Of a stretch of 64,000 nt of DNA, positions 27,756 through 36,225 are shown piece after piece. Source of the DNA: Solibacillus sp. FSL R7-0682 (GTDB taxonomy: Bacteria > Bacillota > Bacilli > Bacillales_A > Planococcaceae). Position 1 is the first letter of the stretch. Each line of letters begins with the position of its first letter. A program made the translations under genes and the position numbers. The notes beneath the pieces are model-generated. The model was not told where the DNA came from, did no database searches, and was given only the letters and a program-made list of their open reading frames with translations. The stretch is taken from positions 950,001-1,014,000 of the forward strand of contig NZ_JBBOUI010000001.1 in the NCBI RefSeq assembly GCF_038005985.1. The letters are read 5' to 3'.

Positions 27756-27945
27756 ACTCTTATCCCGAGCTGGTGGAGGGGCAGGCCCTATGAAACCCGG
27801 CAACCTGCAATACGACTTTTCGTAACGTGTTGGTGCCAACCTGATGCAAGGGAAACTCCCTTGAACGATAAGAGTGAAAGGTAACGAAAGATAACATCCT
27901 TTCCTCACGCGTGATGAGCGCGGCAATGAGTGAAGGGATTTTTTT
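27756..27945 (+). ncRNA. S-box (SAM-I) riboswitch with terminator
   Basis: The aptamer at 27756-27875 starts with P1 strand ACTCTTATC and ends with GATAAGAGT. It has the signature CCGAGCTGGTGGAGGG..GGCCC-TATGAAACCCGGCAACC and the P4 region GGTGCCAACCTGATGCAAGG. The terminator follows at about 27894-27945 (ATCCTTTCCTCAC with GTGAAGGGAT, then TTTTTTT). GTGAAAGG after P1 can pair with CCTTTC as antiterminator. High SAM should therefore stop transcription before metK. Confidence 0.96.
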
Positions 27946-28121
27946 ATTGTTTTTATAATAAAAAAGAATTTAATTTTTAATAAAATAGATAAATTGCAGC
28001 CTTTCAAAACCTCGTGTTAAAGCAGTATAGCTTGACGTTTATTTTTATAAACGGACATGGGTAATGAGTACCGTATCATAACAAACAAAACAATCGCAAA
28101 AGTGAATTAGGAGGAAGTAAA

Positions 28122-29318
28122 ATGACAAATCGTCGACTGTTTACATCAGAAAGTGTAACGGAAGGACATCCGGATAAAATTTGTGACCAAATTTCGGATG
28201 CTATTTTAGATGCCATTTTAGCAGCAGATCCAAATGCACGTGTAGCTTGTGAAACAACGGTAACAACAGGCTTAGTATTAGTATCTGGTGAAATTACAAC
28301 TTCTACGTATGTAGATATGAAAGGAATTATCCGTGACACAGTAGCAGAAATTGGCTACACACGTGGTAAATATGGTTTTGATGCTGAAAACTTAGCTGTT
28401 CTTGTAGCAGTTGGAGAGCAATCTCCTGACATCGCGCAAGGTGTTGACCAGGCGCTCGAAGCTCGCGAAGGTTCAATGACAGATGAAGAGTTAGAAGCTA
28501 TTGGTGCAGGAGACCAAGGGTTAATGTTTGGTTACGCTTGTAATGAAACACCAGAGCTTATGCCTCTACCAATTTCTTTAGCACATAAATTAGCACGTCG
28601 TTTAGCAGAAGTGCGAAAATCAGGTGAATTAGATTATTTACGTCCAGATGGTAAAACACAAGTAACAATTGAGTACGATGAAAACAACCAACCAGTACGT
28701 GTAGATACAATCGTTATTTCAACTCAACATGATGAAGAAGCGACATTAGAACAAATTCAATCAGATATGAAAGAGTTCGTTATTAAGCCGGTTGTACCAG
28801 CTAATCTTTTAGATGAAGCGACAAAATACTTTATCAACCCAACTGGCCGTTTTGTAATCGGTGGACCTAAAGGGGACGCAGGATTAACAGGTCGTAAAAT
28901 TATCGTAGACACTTACGGTGGTTATGCACGTCACGGTGGTGGAGCATTCTCTGGTAAGGATGCAACAAAGGTTGACCGTTCAGCAGCTTATGCTGCACGT
29001 TATGTTGCCAAAAATATCGTAGCAGCAGGCTTAGCTGACCGTGCAGAAGTTCAATTAGCATATGCAATTGGTGTAGCACAACCAGTATCGATCGCAGTAG
29101 ATACTTTCGGCACAGGGAAAGTGGGAGAAAGCCAAATCGTAGAATGGGTACGTGAGCTATTTGATTTACGTCCTGCAGGCATTATTAAAATGCTGGATTT
29201 ACGACGTCCAATTTACAAACAAACTGCAGCATATGGTCATTTTGGACGTACGGACTTAAATGTTCCTTGGGAAAAAACAGACAAAGCAGCAGAATTAAAA
29301 GTTAAAGCGGGACTATAA
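28122..29318 (+). CDS. metK: S-adenosylmethionine synthetase
   Basis: 398 residues, full length. It makes SAM from methionine and ATP. Motifs: [22 protein letters not shown] near 9-30, the ATP-binding [16 protein letters not shown] near 127-142, and the P-loop-like [22 protein letters not shown] near 267-288. It is preceded by an S-box riboswitch, so its own product represses it. Ribosome site TTAGGAGG before the ATG. Confidence 0.97.
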   Translation: MTNRRLFTSESVTEGHPDKICDQISDAILDAILAADPNARVACETTVTTGLVLVSGEITTSTYVDMKGIIRDTVAEIGYTRGKYGFDAENLAVLVAVGEQSPDIAQGVDQALEAREGSMTDEELEAIGAGDQGLMFGYACNETPELMPLPISLAHKLARRLAEVRKSGELDYLRPDGKTQVTIEYDENNQPVRVDTIVISTQHDEEATLEQIQSDMKEFVIKPVVPANLLDEATKYFINPTGRFVIGGPKGDAGLTGRKIIVDTYGGYARHGGGAFSGKDATKVDRSAAYAARYVAKNIVAAGLADRAEVQLAYAIGVAQPVSIAVDTFGTGKVGESQIVEWVRELFDLRPAGIIKMLDLRRPIYKQTAAYGHFGRTDLNVPWEKTDKAAELKVKAGL

Positions 29319-29325
29319 AAAATAT

Positions 29326-29367
29326 AAGGAGCCAATGTAAACAAATTGTTTATATGGCTCCTTTTTG
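29326..29367 (+). terminator. metK terminator
   Basis: AAGGAGCCA and an inner TAAACAA arm pair with TTGTTTA and TGGCTCCTT, followed by TTTTG. Confidence 0.85.
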
Positions 29368-29447
29368 TAAACGGAAAGTTAAAAAATGGGCGGAAACACT
29401 ATATAATAGGAAGAAAGTCAAATACAACCGGTAACGCTAGTTTGTTG

Positions 29448-29960
29448 TTACTTTTGTAATGATTTATAGTATTGTCCTTTTTCTACGTATTCACGAATAA
29501 TACGATCCATGTCTGCGCGATCTTCGGCCGTTACTTCACGGACCACCTTTGCTGGACGCCCCATTGCTAATGTATTTGGGGGGATTTTTTTTCCTGGTGG
29601 TACAAGACTACCTGCGCCGATAAAGGCACCCTCACCGATTTCTGCACCATCCAAAATGATGGAACCCATTCCAATTAACGCTCGTTTCTTAATAGTACAG
29701 CTATGTAAGGTAACTTGATGGCCAATTGTTACCTCATCTTCTATGATTAACGGGAATGCAGGGCTTTGGTGGAGACATGATAAATCTTGTATACTAACAC
29801 GCTCGCCAATTATTGTCTTGTTAACATCGCCACGTATGACAGTATTGAACCAAATGGATGTTTCTGCACCAATTGAAACGTCACCAGTAACTGTTGCATA
29901 GTCTGCAATAAATGCAGAAGGGTGAATCGAAGGAGTTTTATCTTTATATGGGTAAATCAT
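29448..29960 (-). CDS. ytoA: gamma carbonic anhydrase-like protein (YtoA)
   Basis: 170 residues. A left-handed beta-helix built of hexapeptide repeats (from about 10 to 130), with the gamma-carbonic-anhydrase histidines visible in LSCLHQSP and TIGHQVTLHSC. Such proteins form trimers with a metal at each interface. Carbonic anhydrase activity of YtoA-type members is not established. Start after AGAGGT. Neighbour of ytpA and metK as in B. subtilis. Confidence 0.88.
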   Translation of the reverse strand: MIYPYKDKTPSIHPSAFIADYATVTGDVSIGAETSIWFNTVIRGDVNKTIIGERVSIQDLSCLHQSPAFPLIIEDEVTIGHQVTLHSCTIKKRALIGMGSIILDGAEIGEGAFIGAGSLVPPGKKIPPNTLAMGRPAKVVREVTAEDRADMDRIIREYVEKGQYYKSLQK

Positions 29961-30100
29961 ACTAAGTACCTCTTTTCTTGTATAAAATAGTAATTCATTC
30001 TATTAGTATCGTATCAAATGAAAATAGATTTTCAAATAATATTTCTTTTTCTGTTGGATGCATTATAATGATAGAAGTTTCGTATGAAGGAGGTTTGACC

Positions 30101-30904
30101 ATGTGGAGATGGGAAGCTGAAGGGCAACCGAAAGCAGTAGTAGCAATTCTTCATAGTGCATATGAAAATCATCGCTGGTACGCATGGTTAATTGAGAAGT
30201 TTCGAAGTGCGGGTTTTCATGTCGTTATGGGTGATTTACCCGGTCATGGAGATCAAGCGAAATATGCTAGATACCACGAAGAAGACTTTAAGGAATATTT
30301 TACATATACTAAAATATTATTAAAAGTAGCACTTGAATATAATTTACCACTTTTTATTGTTGGAAATGGATTAGGGAGTACAATTGCGATGCAAGTACTT
30401 CAAAAAAATAAAACCGAATATGCAGGTGTCATATTGACGTCACCTTGGCTCCATTTAAAATTGACACCAGGTAAATTATCGAACGCTCTATCAAGTTTTA
30501 GTGCCATAACTTCAAACGTAAAATTAAAGCATGAAATAAATTTACAACACTTTTCAAGAAATACAGATGTATTAATGGAACTAAAGGAAAATTTACCGCT
30601 TAATAGTATGGTAACGGTGAAATGGTACCGGGAGTGGCAACAGCTAACACGTACTTTCCGTGATCCAGAATATAAATTTCCTAATATCCCGCTGCTAGTC
30701 ATGACAGGCGAAAATGATAAATTAACAGATATATCCATTACAAAAAAATGGTTACTTCAACAATCATTATCTGAGTTTCACTATAAAGAATGGCATGGCT
30801 GTCTACATAGTCTCTATTTCGAATTAGAAAGAGAAGATGTTTTTCAATATACTATTGACTTTATTAATAATGTTTTACGGAATTTAGGCTATATAATTGA
30901 ATGA
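30101..30904 (+). CDS. ytpA: YtpA-like alpha/beta hydrolase, nucleophile serine missing
   Basis: 267 residues. Similar in layout to monoacylglycerol lipase/PldB-type hydrolases such as YtpA of B. subtilis (lysophospholipase, bacilysocin): an ILHSAYENH oxyanion-side motif, GDLPGHGDQ, Asp in TGENDKLTD, and His in HGCLHSLYFE. The elbow that should read G-x-S-x-G reads G-N-G-L-G (about 88-92), so the catalytic Ser is Gly. Either the enzyme is inactive or uses another residue. The start is the ATG at 30101, right after AAGGAGGTTTGACC; an upstream in-frame start at 29978 lacks support. Confidence 0.78.
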   Translation: MWRWEAEGQPKAVVAILHSAYENHRWYAWLIEKFRSAGFHVVMGDLPGHGDQAKYARYHEEDFKEYFTYTKILLKVALEYNLPLFIVGNGLGSTIAMQVLQKNKTEYAGVILTSPWLHLKLTPGKLSNALSSFSAITSNVKLKHEINLQHFSRNTDVLMELKENLPLNSMVTVKWYREWQQLTRTFRDPEYKFPNIPLLVMTGENDKLTDISITKKWLLQQSLSEFHYKEWHGCLHSLYFELEREDVFQYTIDFINNVLRNLGYIIE

Positions 30905-30909
30905 CGACG

Positions 30910-30946
30910 AACCTAGCAAATACTATTTTTTGTTAGGTTTTTTTAT
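30910..30946 (+). terminator. terminator after ytpA-like gene
   Basis: AACCTAGCAAA pairs with TTTGTTAGGTT (one wobble), followed by a T-run. Confidence 0.85.
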
Positions 30947-31032
30947 TTCTAGAAAAAAATATATCGAAATTTTAGAAAATTTGTAATATACTAAATTTCA
31001 AATTAATACATTAAATTTAAAGGAGTGTTTCA

Positions 31033-32490
31033 ATGGATTTTATTAATGATTTTGTAAACTGGGCTAACGGTATATTATGGGGTCCAGTCATGATTTACGG
31101 AATTTTAATCGTTGGATTATTCTTCTCGATTCTGACAAAATTTGCTCAAGTTCGTTTAATTAAAGACATGTTTAAACTTATGTTCAAGGGACAAAAATCA
31201 GATGCGGGTGTATCTTCATTCCAAGCGATGTCGATTGCCTTATCAGGTCGTGTTGGTACGGGGAACATTATTGGTACAGCTTCTGCGATTGCATTTGGTG
31301 GACCGGGGGCAGTTTTTTGGATGTGGGTTACTGCATTCATCGGTGCATCAACTGCTTATATGGAGTCAACATTAGCTCAAATTTACAAGGAAAAGAAAGA
31401 TGGCCAGTATCGTGGTGGTCCAGCATTCTACATTGAAAAATCAACAGGTATTCGTGCACTTGGTGTAGTGTTTGCGATTGCGATGATTTTATCGGTAGCT
31501 ATTTTAATGCCTGGTGTACAAGCTAATGCAATTGCTGGGGCAGTGGATAATGCTTTTGGAATTGATCCATGGATTACAGGTTTAGTAACAGTTGTATTGC
31601 TTGGGATTATTATTTTTGGTGGTATTAAACGTATTGCCAATGTAGCACAAATTTTAGTGCCATTTATGGCATTAGCTTACTTGCTTGTAGCATTTATAAT
31701 TATTTTAATGAATTTTTCAGCTGTACCCGATGTATTAGGATTAATTTTCCGAAGCGCATTTAGTCAAGATGCAGTGTTTGGTGGTATGATTGGTAGCGCA
31801 ATTTTCTGGGGAGTTAAACGTGCAATCTACTCTAACGAAGCTGGTCAAGGTACAGGCGCTCACCCAGCTGCGGCTGCAGAAGTGTCCCATCCTGCAAAGC
31901 AAGGTCTTGTACAAGCCGCATCAATCTATATTGATACATTATTAGTATGTTCTGCGACAGCATTAATGATTTTATTCATGGGTACATACAACGTACATGA
32001 TGGTAGTCAAGATGGTCCATTAATCGAAGCAAAGATGGATGAAACAATTACGTACACAGGCTTTACACAAGCAGCGGTAAATGATGCATTCCCATCATTA
32101 AATAATTTCGGTTCAGGGTTCGTTGCGATTTCATTATTCTTATTCGCTTTCACTACGTTAATGGCATACTATTACATTGCGGAAACAAATGTTTCGTACA
32201 TGCTAAAAGGTAGAACAGAAAAAATAGGTATTTTTATAATGAAGTTTGTATTATTAGCGTCTGCGTTCTATGGAACAGTTAAAACATCAGACTTGGCATG
32301 GGCGTTTGGTGATGTAGGATTAGGGTTAACGGTTTGGATTAACGTAATTATGATGCTATTCATTATGAAACCAGCACTTATTGCGTTAAAGGATTATGAG
32401 CAACAGAAAAAAGAAGGAAAAGACCCAGTATTTGATCCAATAAAGTTAGGAATTAAAAATGCAGATTTCTGGGAAACGTATAAAAAATAA
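31033..32490 (+). CDS. sodium:alanine/amino acid symporter (AGCS family)
   Basis: 485 residues and about eleven hydrophobic segments. The AGCS signature FQAMSIALSGRVGTGNIIGTASAIAFGGPGAVFWMW lies at about 63-99, with GGPAFYIEK and SNEAGQGTGAHPAAAAEV downstream. These transporters carry alanine, glycine or glutamine with Na+; B. subtilis AlsT is a relative. The exact substrate is not readable from sequence. AAAGGAGTG before ATG. Monocistronic, with a terminator shared with the convergent gene. Confidence 0.92.
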   Translation: MDFINDFVNWANGILWGPVMIYGILIVGLFFSILTKFAQVRLIKDMFKLMFKGQKSDAGVSSFQAMSIALSGRVGTGNIIGTASAIAFGGPGAVFWMWVTAFIGASTAYMESTLAQIYKEKKDGQYRGGPAFYIEKSTGIRALGVVFAIAMILSVAILMPGVQANAIAGAVDNAFGIDPWITGLVTVVLLGIIIFGGIKRIANVAQILVPFMALAYLLVAFIIILMNFSAVPDVLGLIFRSAFSQDAVFGGMIGSAIFWGVKRAIYSNEAGQGTGAHPAAAAEVSHPAKQGLVQAASIYIDTLLVCSATALMILFMGTYNVHDGSQDGPLIEAKMDETITYTGFTQAAVNDAFPSLNNFGSGFVAISLFLFAFTTLMAYYYIAETNVSYMLKGRTEKIGIFIMKFVLLASAFYGTVKTSDLAWAFGDVGLGLTVWINVIMMLFIMKPALIALKDYEQQKKEGKDPVFDPIKLGIKNADFWETYKK

Positions 32491-32496
32491 ATAAGG

Positions 32497-32531
32497 AAGG
32501 AGTAGCCAATTTATTTTGGCTGCTCCTTTTT
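32497..32531. terminator. bidirectional terminator
   Basis: AAGGAGTAGCCA pairs with TGGCTGCTCCTT across an 8-nt loop that contains the stop of the convergent gene. T-run on the + side. Confidence 0.85.
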
Positions 32532-32918
32532 CGATTGATAAAAGTTCGTAAGCCTTTCGAATAATTCAGCAGGAAAATCCTTTTGACCACGAATAAATTT
32601 TTCCAATAAATTATAATAACAAATTGTTAAATACTGCTGATTATGATGATTTTCGTACGGTATATAAATCTCGGTACATTTAATGTCTTTAAAATAGTTG
32701 GCCATTTTGTCCTTCGTACGGATGTTAATTTGACGATGAATCATTTCCTCAAGAACGACCTGCGTATAACAATATAAATCTTCTTTCGGGTATTCATAAA
32801 TGTAGTTAATTAAAATATGTTTGTCTTCTTTGACGTAAATACTATTTAACTCTCTCCACTGAGCGAGTAATTGACTTTTCGGTAAATATGGAATTAAATC
32901 GACATGCCAAAGTCGCAT
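32511..32918 (-). CDS. pyrimidine-dimer DNA glycosylase-like protein (TIGR02328 type)
   Basis: 135 residues. The start MRLWHVDLIPYLPKSQLLAQ is the hallmark of a small family related to phage T4 endonuclease V (Pyr_excise), whose members begin MRLWH..LIP.LP..QLL.QWRE. In T4 the N-terminal residue and nearby Arg/Glu drive base excision at UV dimers; in the bacterial branch the function is unproven. The remaining part is unremarkable. ATG after AAAGGATGATA. It follows mnmM on the minus strand. Confidence 0.75.
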   Translation of the reverse strand: MRLWHVDLIPYLPKSQLLAQWRELNSIYVKEDKHILINYIYEYPKEDLYCYTQVVLEEMIHRQINIRTKDKMANYFKDIKCTEIYIPYENHHNQQYLTICYYNLLEKFIRGQKDFPAELFERLTNFYQSKKEQPK

Positions 32919-32961
32919 CTTATCATCCTTTCTTTACTAACTAAAAGGGAGCTAAGAATTC

Positions 32962-33543
32962 TTAGCTCTCCAATGGAATGTTTTTCACTTTTTCTAATGC
33001 GATTATAAAAGGTGGTTCGTTTTTTTGATTGATAAATTCATAGCGTAATACATGAACATATTTTTGCGGTAACTCACTAACGAAATGAATGATTGCATCG
33101 CGTTCCTCTTTACCACCTTCATGACCATGATAAACTACTAAAACAATAATGCCTCCAACTTTTAATAGCTTTAATAAACTTTCGATTGCCTGTATCGTCG
33201 TATTGGGCTTTGTCACAAGGTCATGATTACTACCTGGCAAATAGCCGAGATTAAAAATAGCACCTGCAACAGGCTTGGTTACATACTTTGAGACATTTTC
33301 GTGACCATCTTTTAACACGATTGCACGGTGTTCTAATGCATTGTCAAGTAAACGGTGGAGTGTTGCATCGACTGCTTCTTTCTGTACGTCAAAAGCGTAT
33401 ACATACCCCTCATCTCCGACTAGATTCGCTAAAAATAGTGTATCATGACCATTTCCCGCGGTTGCGTCGACTGCAATATCGCCTTCAGTAATCGACATTT
33501 TTAGTAAGGTTTGTGCATATTGAATAACTCGTTCTAATTTCAT
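32962..33543 (-). CDS. mnmM: tRNA (mnm5s2U34) methyltransferase MnmM (YtqB)
   Basis: 193 residues, a class I SAM methyltransferase. The SAM-binding motif DATAGNGHDTLFLA lies near 26-39, with FDVQKEAVDAT (motif II), NLGYLPGSNHDLVTKP and LVVYHGHEGGKEERDA, all characteristic of YtqB. This enzyme was recently shown to finish the wobble uridine (nm5s2U to mnm5s2U) in Gram-positive bacteria. Its ATG overlaps the ytqA stop (ATGA). Confidence 0.9.
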   Translation of the reverse strand: MKLERVIQYAQTLLKMSITEGDIAVDATAGNGHDTLFLANLVGDEGYVYAFDVQKEAVDATLHRLLDNALEHRAIVLKDGHENVSKYVTKPVAGAIFNLGYLPGSNHDLVTKPNTTIQAIESLLKLLKVGGIIVLVVYHGHEGGKEERDAIIHFVSELPQKYVHVLRYEFINQKNEPPFIIALEKVKNIPLES

Positions 33544-34499
33544 TTACTTGTCACATCCGCATTATAATACTTCCCTTGCCACGAGTCGCGGCGCTCAAGT
33601 TCTGCATCAATGCCGTTTAAAACTTCCCACTTATTAACTGACCACATAGGACCGATCATTAAGTCGATTGGACCGTCACCTGTAATACGATGAACAATCA
33701 TTTCCGGGGGAATAATTTCGAGCTGATCCGCCACAAGTTGCGTATATGCGTCTTTTTCCATGAATTTTAGCATACCCTTTTCGTATTGTTTGACAAGTGG
33801 AGTCCCTTTTAATAAGTGAAGTAAATGAATCTTTATGCCTTGCACGTCTAATTTTGCCACTTCACGCGCAGTCTCCATCATCATATCGTAATCTTCTAGT
33901 GGGAGACCATTAATAATATGTGTAACGACACGAATACCATGTTTTCGAAGTTTATTGACACCTTCAACATAGGTTGCATAATCATGCGCGCGGTTAATTA
34001 AATTTGCTGTCTTTTCATGCACAGTTTGTAGGCCAAGCTCTACCCATAAATAAGTGCGTTCATTTAATTCTGCTAAATATTCGACTACATCATCTGGTAA
34101 GCAGTCTGGACGAGTAGCAATTGATAAGCCCATTACACCTTCACAAGCAAGAGCTGCTTCAAATTTTTCTTTTAGCACTTCAAGCGGAGCATGTGTATTT
34201 GTATATGCTTGGAAGTACGCCATTGTTAAGCCATCTTTCCATTTGTTCTCCATCTTCGCCTTGATTTGTTCAAATTGTACTGAAATCGGGTCAACTTTAT
34301 TTCCTGCAAAGTCGCCTGAACCAGCAGCTGAACAAAATGTACATCCACCAAATGCAACTGTACCGTCACGATTTGGACAGTCAAAGCCCGCATCTAAAGC
34401 TACTTTATATACTTTTTTACCAAATTCATTTCGTAAATATCGATTCCATGTATAGTAACGCTTTCCATCTGATGGGAAAGGGAATTTATTTTCAGTCAT
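33540..34499 (-). CDS. ytqA: radical SAM protein YtqA (TIGR01212)
   Basis: About 319 residues. The iron-sulfur cluster cysteines lie in FDCPNRDGTVAFGGCTFC near residues 41-58; SIATRPDCLPDD and WVELGLQT follow in the barrel. YtqA-type proteins are radical SAM enzymes of unproven reaction. Constant pairing with ytqB/mnmM suggests a tRNA-modification link. A GTG at 34511 sits directly on the ribosome site; the ATG at 34499 aligns with other YtqA starts. The stop overlaps mnmM by 4 nt. Confidence 0.88.
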   Translation of the reverse strand: MTENKFPFPSDGKRYYTWNRYLRNEFGKKVYKVALDAGFDCPNRDGTVAFGGCTFCSAAGSGDFAGNKVDPISVQFEQIKAKMENKWKDGLTMAYFQAYTNTHAPLEVLKEKFEAALACEGVMGLSIATRPDCLPDDVVEYLAELNERTYLWVELGLQTVHEKTANLINRAHDYATYVEGVNKLRKHGIRVVTHIINGLPLEDYDMMMETAREVAKLDVQGIKIHLLHLLKGTPLVKQYEKGMLKFMEKDAYTQLVADQLEIIPPEMIVHRITGDGPIDLMIGPMWSVNKWEVLNGIDAELERRDSWQGKYYNADVTSK

Positions 34500-34636
34500 T
34501 AGTCTGTTCACTCCTCTAACGTTTTATTTTATCATGGAGCTACAGTCAGTACTAATAGAAAATATTTTTCTTGAGTAATTTCCTAAAGAAGCTTAGAATA
34601 GTCGATTGTGAGTGAAATATTAGGAGGAAATTCATT

Positions 34637-35812
34637 GTGCCAAAACAGGTTTGGTTTTTAATTGTTGGAACGTTTGTGAACACAATCGGCAATTCATTTT
34701 TATGGCCTTTAAATAGTATTTATATACATGATCATCTAGGTAAAACATTGACGGTAGCTGGCTTTGTTTTAATGTTAAATTCTCTCGCTGGAATATTTGG
34801 AAATATATTAGGGGGATATTTGTTTGACCGACTGGGTGGTTATAAAGCAATTTTAATTGGCGTTCTTTTAAATTTAGGTGCCATTCTCTTATTAACGATT
34901 TGGCACGATTGGCCACAATATGTGGTGTTTTTAACGTTGCTAGGCTTTAGTGGTGGAATGGTTTATCCGGCTATCTATGCAGTTGCGGGCAATGTTTGGC
35001 CTGAAGGTGGGCGTAGAGCTTTCAATGCCATTTTTTTAGCGAATAATGTAGGGGTTGCTATTGGACCTGCTATGGCAGGTCTTGTTGCAGACGTGAATTT
35101 TGAATGGGTATTTTACGCCAATTTAATCGCATATGTAATGTTCTTTTTACTTGTTGTATTAACTTACAAACGCTTTGATGGGAAGCCTACTGCAAGAAAA
35201 AAATTACAAACAGAAGCAGAAGTAAAAAGGTGGAATGGTCCAGTTATTGCACTATCGATTTTAAGTATTTCATTAGTATTTTGTTGGATGGCGTATTCTC
35301 AATGGAGCGCAACCATTTCGTCTTATACCCAATCTTTAGGAATGAGCTTATCTGAATATAGTCTACTTTGGACAATAAATGGAGTGATGATCGTTGCTGT
35401 TCAACCGCTAATTAAACCCCTTGTGACGCGTTGGGAGCAAAAAATTAAACATCAGCTCGCACTAGGGTTAATATTAATGTCAGTTTCGTTTTTTGTTGTT
35501 TATTTAGCGGGCGATTTTAAAATGTTTGCAGCAGCAATGATCATTTTAACGTTGGGTGAAGTATTCTTTACGCCAGTTATTCCAATGATTGCAAACAAAT
35601 TAGCACCACAAGGTCAACAAGGATTTTATCAAGGACTTGTCAATAGTGCAACGACAATTGGGCGTATGCTTGGACCTTTATTTGGTGGGTTAATGGTCGA
35701 TATTTACGGTATTCAAGTATTGATGCTTATTTTAACTGTAATATTACTAGTAGCAATCATACCGTGCTTATTATTTGATCGTAACTTAAAAAATAATGAG
35801 CTTATAAAATAA
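34637..35812 (+). CDS. yttB: MFS transporter (YttB-like)
   Basis: 391 residues with twelve predicted membrane segments. The MFS loop signature after TM2 is visible as GGYLFDRLGGYKA near 56-68, with a matching GGLMVDIYGIQ near 355. It is a drug/metabolite-efflux-type member; the substrate is unknown. GTG start, 9 nt after AGGAGG. The gene neighbourhood (ytqA, leuS) matches B. subtilis yttB, on which the symbol rests. Confidence 0.82.
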   Translation: MPKQVWFLIVGTFVNTIGNSFLWPLNSIYIHDHLGKTLTVAGFVLMLNSLAGIFGNILGGYLFDRLGGYKAILIGVLLNLGAILLLTIWHDWPQYVVFLTLLGFSGGMVYPAIYAVAGNVWPEGGRRAFNAIFLANNVGVAIGPAMAGLVADVNFEWVFYANLIAYVMFFLLVVLTYKRFDGKPTARKKLQTEAEVKRWNGPVIALSILSISLVFCWMAYSQWSATISSYTQSLGMSLSEYSLLWTINGVMIVAVQPLIKPLVTRWEQKIKHQLALGLILMSVSFFVVYLAGDFKMFAAAMIILTLGEVFFTPVIPMIANKLAPQGQQGFYQGLVNSATTIGRMLGPLFGGLMVDIYGIQVLMLILTVILLVAIIPCLLFDRNLKNNELIK

Positions 35813-35899
35813 ACAAAAATAGGGTAAATTGTCAGTAAGCATAAAACAGCCACTTGTGCTTTTGAACGGAATCCATTAATATTAACTAAATAACAATAT

Positions 35900-36140
35900 A
35901 TAACTGTGATGAGGAATAGTAGATGGTCGCACTTTTAAGAGAGCTAGCGGGTGGTGTAAGCTAGTATGTGTCAAATCGAACTCGCCTCGGAGTTAGCTTC
36001 GGTGAACTTTTAGTAGCTGTAAGCCGTGTATTCGCGTTAAGAATTTAAGCTGAGTGCTGTGTCACTAATTTGGGTGGTACCGCGGGAGTAATATAACCTC
36101 TCGTCCCTTCTTATTTACTAAGAATGGGGCGAGTTTTTTT
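35900..36140 (+). ncRNA. T-box leader, leucine-specific, with terminator
   Basis: Stem I begins near GTGATGAGGAATAGTA (35906). The specifier loop AATCGAACTCGCC shows CTC (Leu) at 35981-35983. The T-box core GGGTGGTACCGCGGG lies at 36072-36086. The terminator follows at 36100-36140: CTCGTCCC/GGGGCGAG plus TTCTTA/TAAGAA, then TTTTTTT. Uncharged tRNA-Leu would favour the antiterminator and switch on leuS. Confidence 0.95.
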
Positions 36141-36225
36141 ATTGTTCAAATATTCAGTTAATTATTTCGAGTGCGAGTTTCAATAAGAGAAATCACAGAA
36201 TCAATTTATAAAAGGAGGAAAAATA

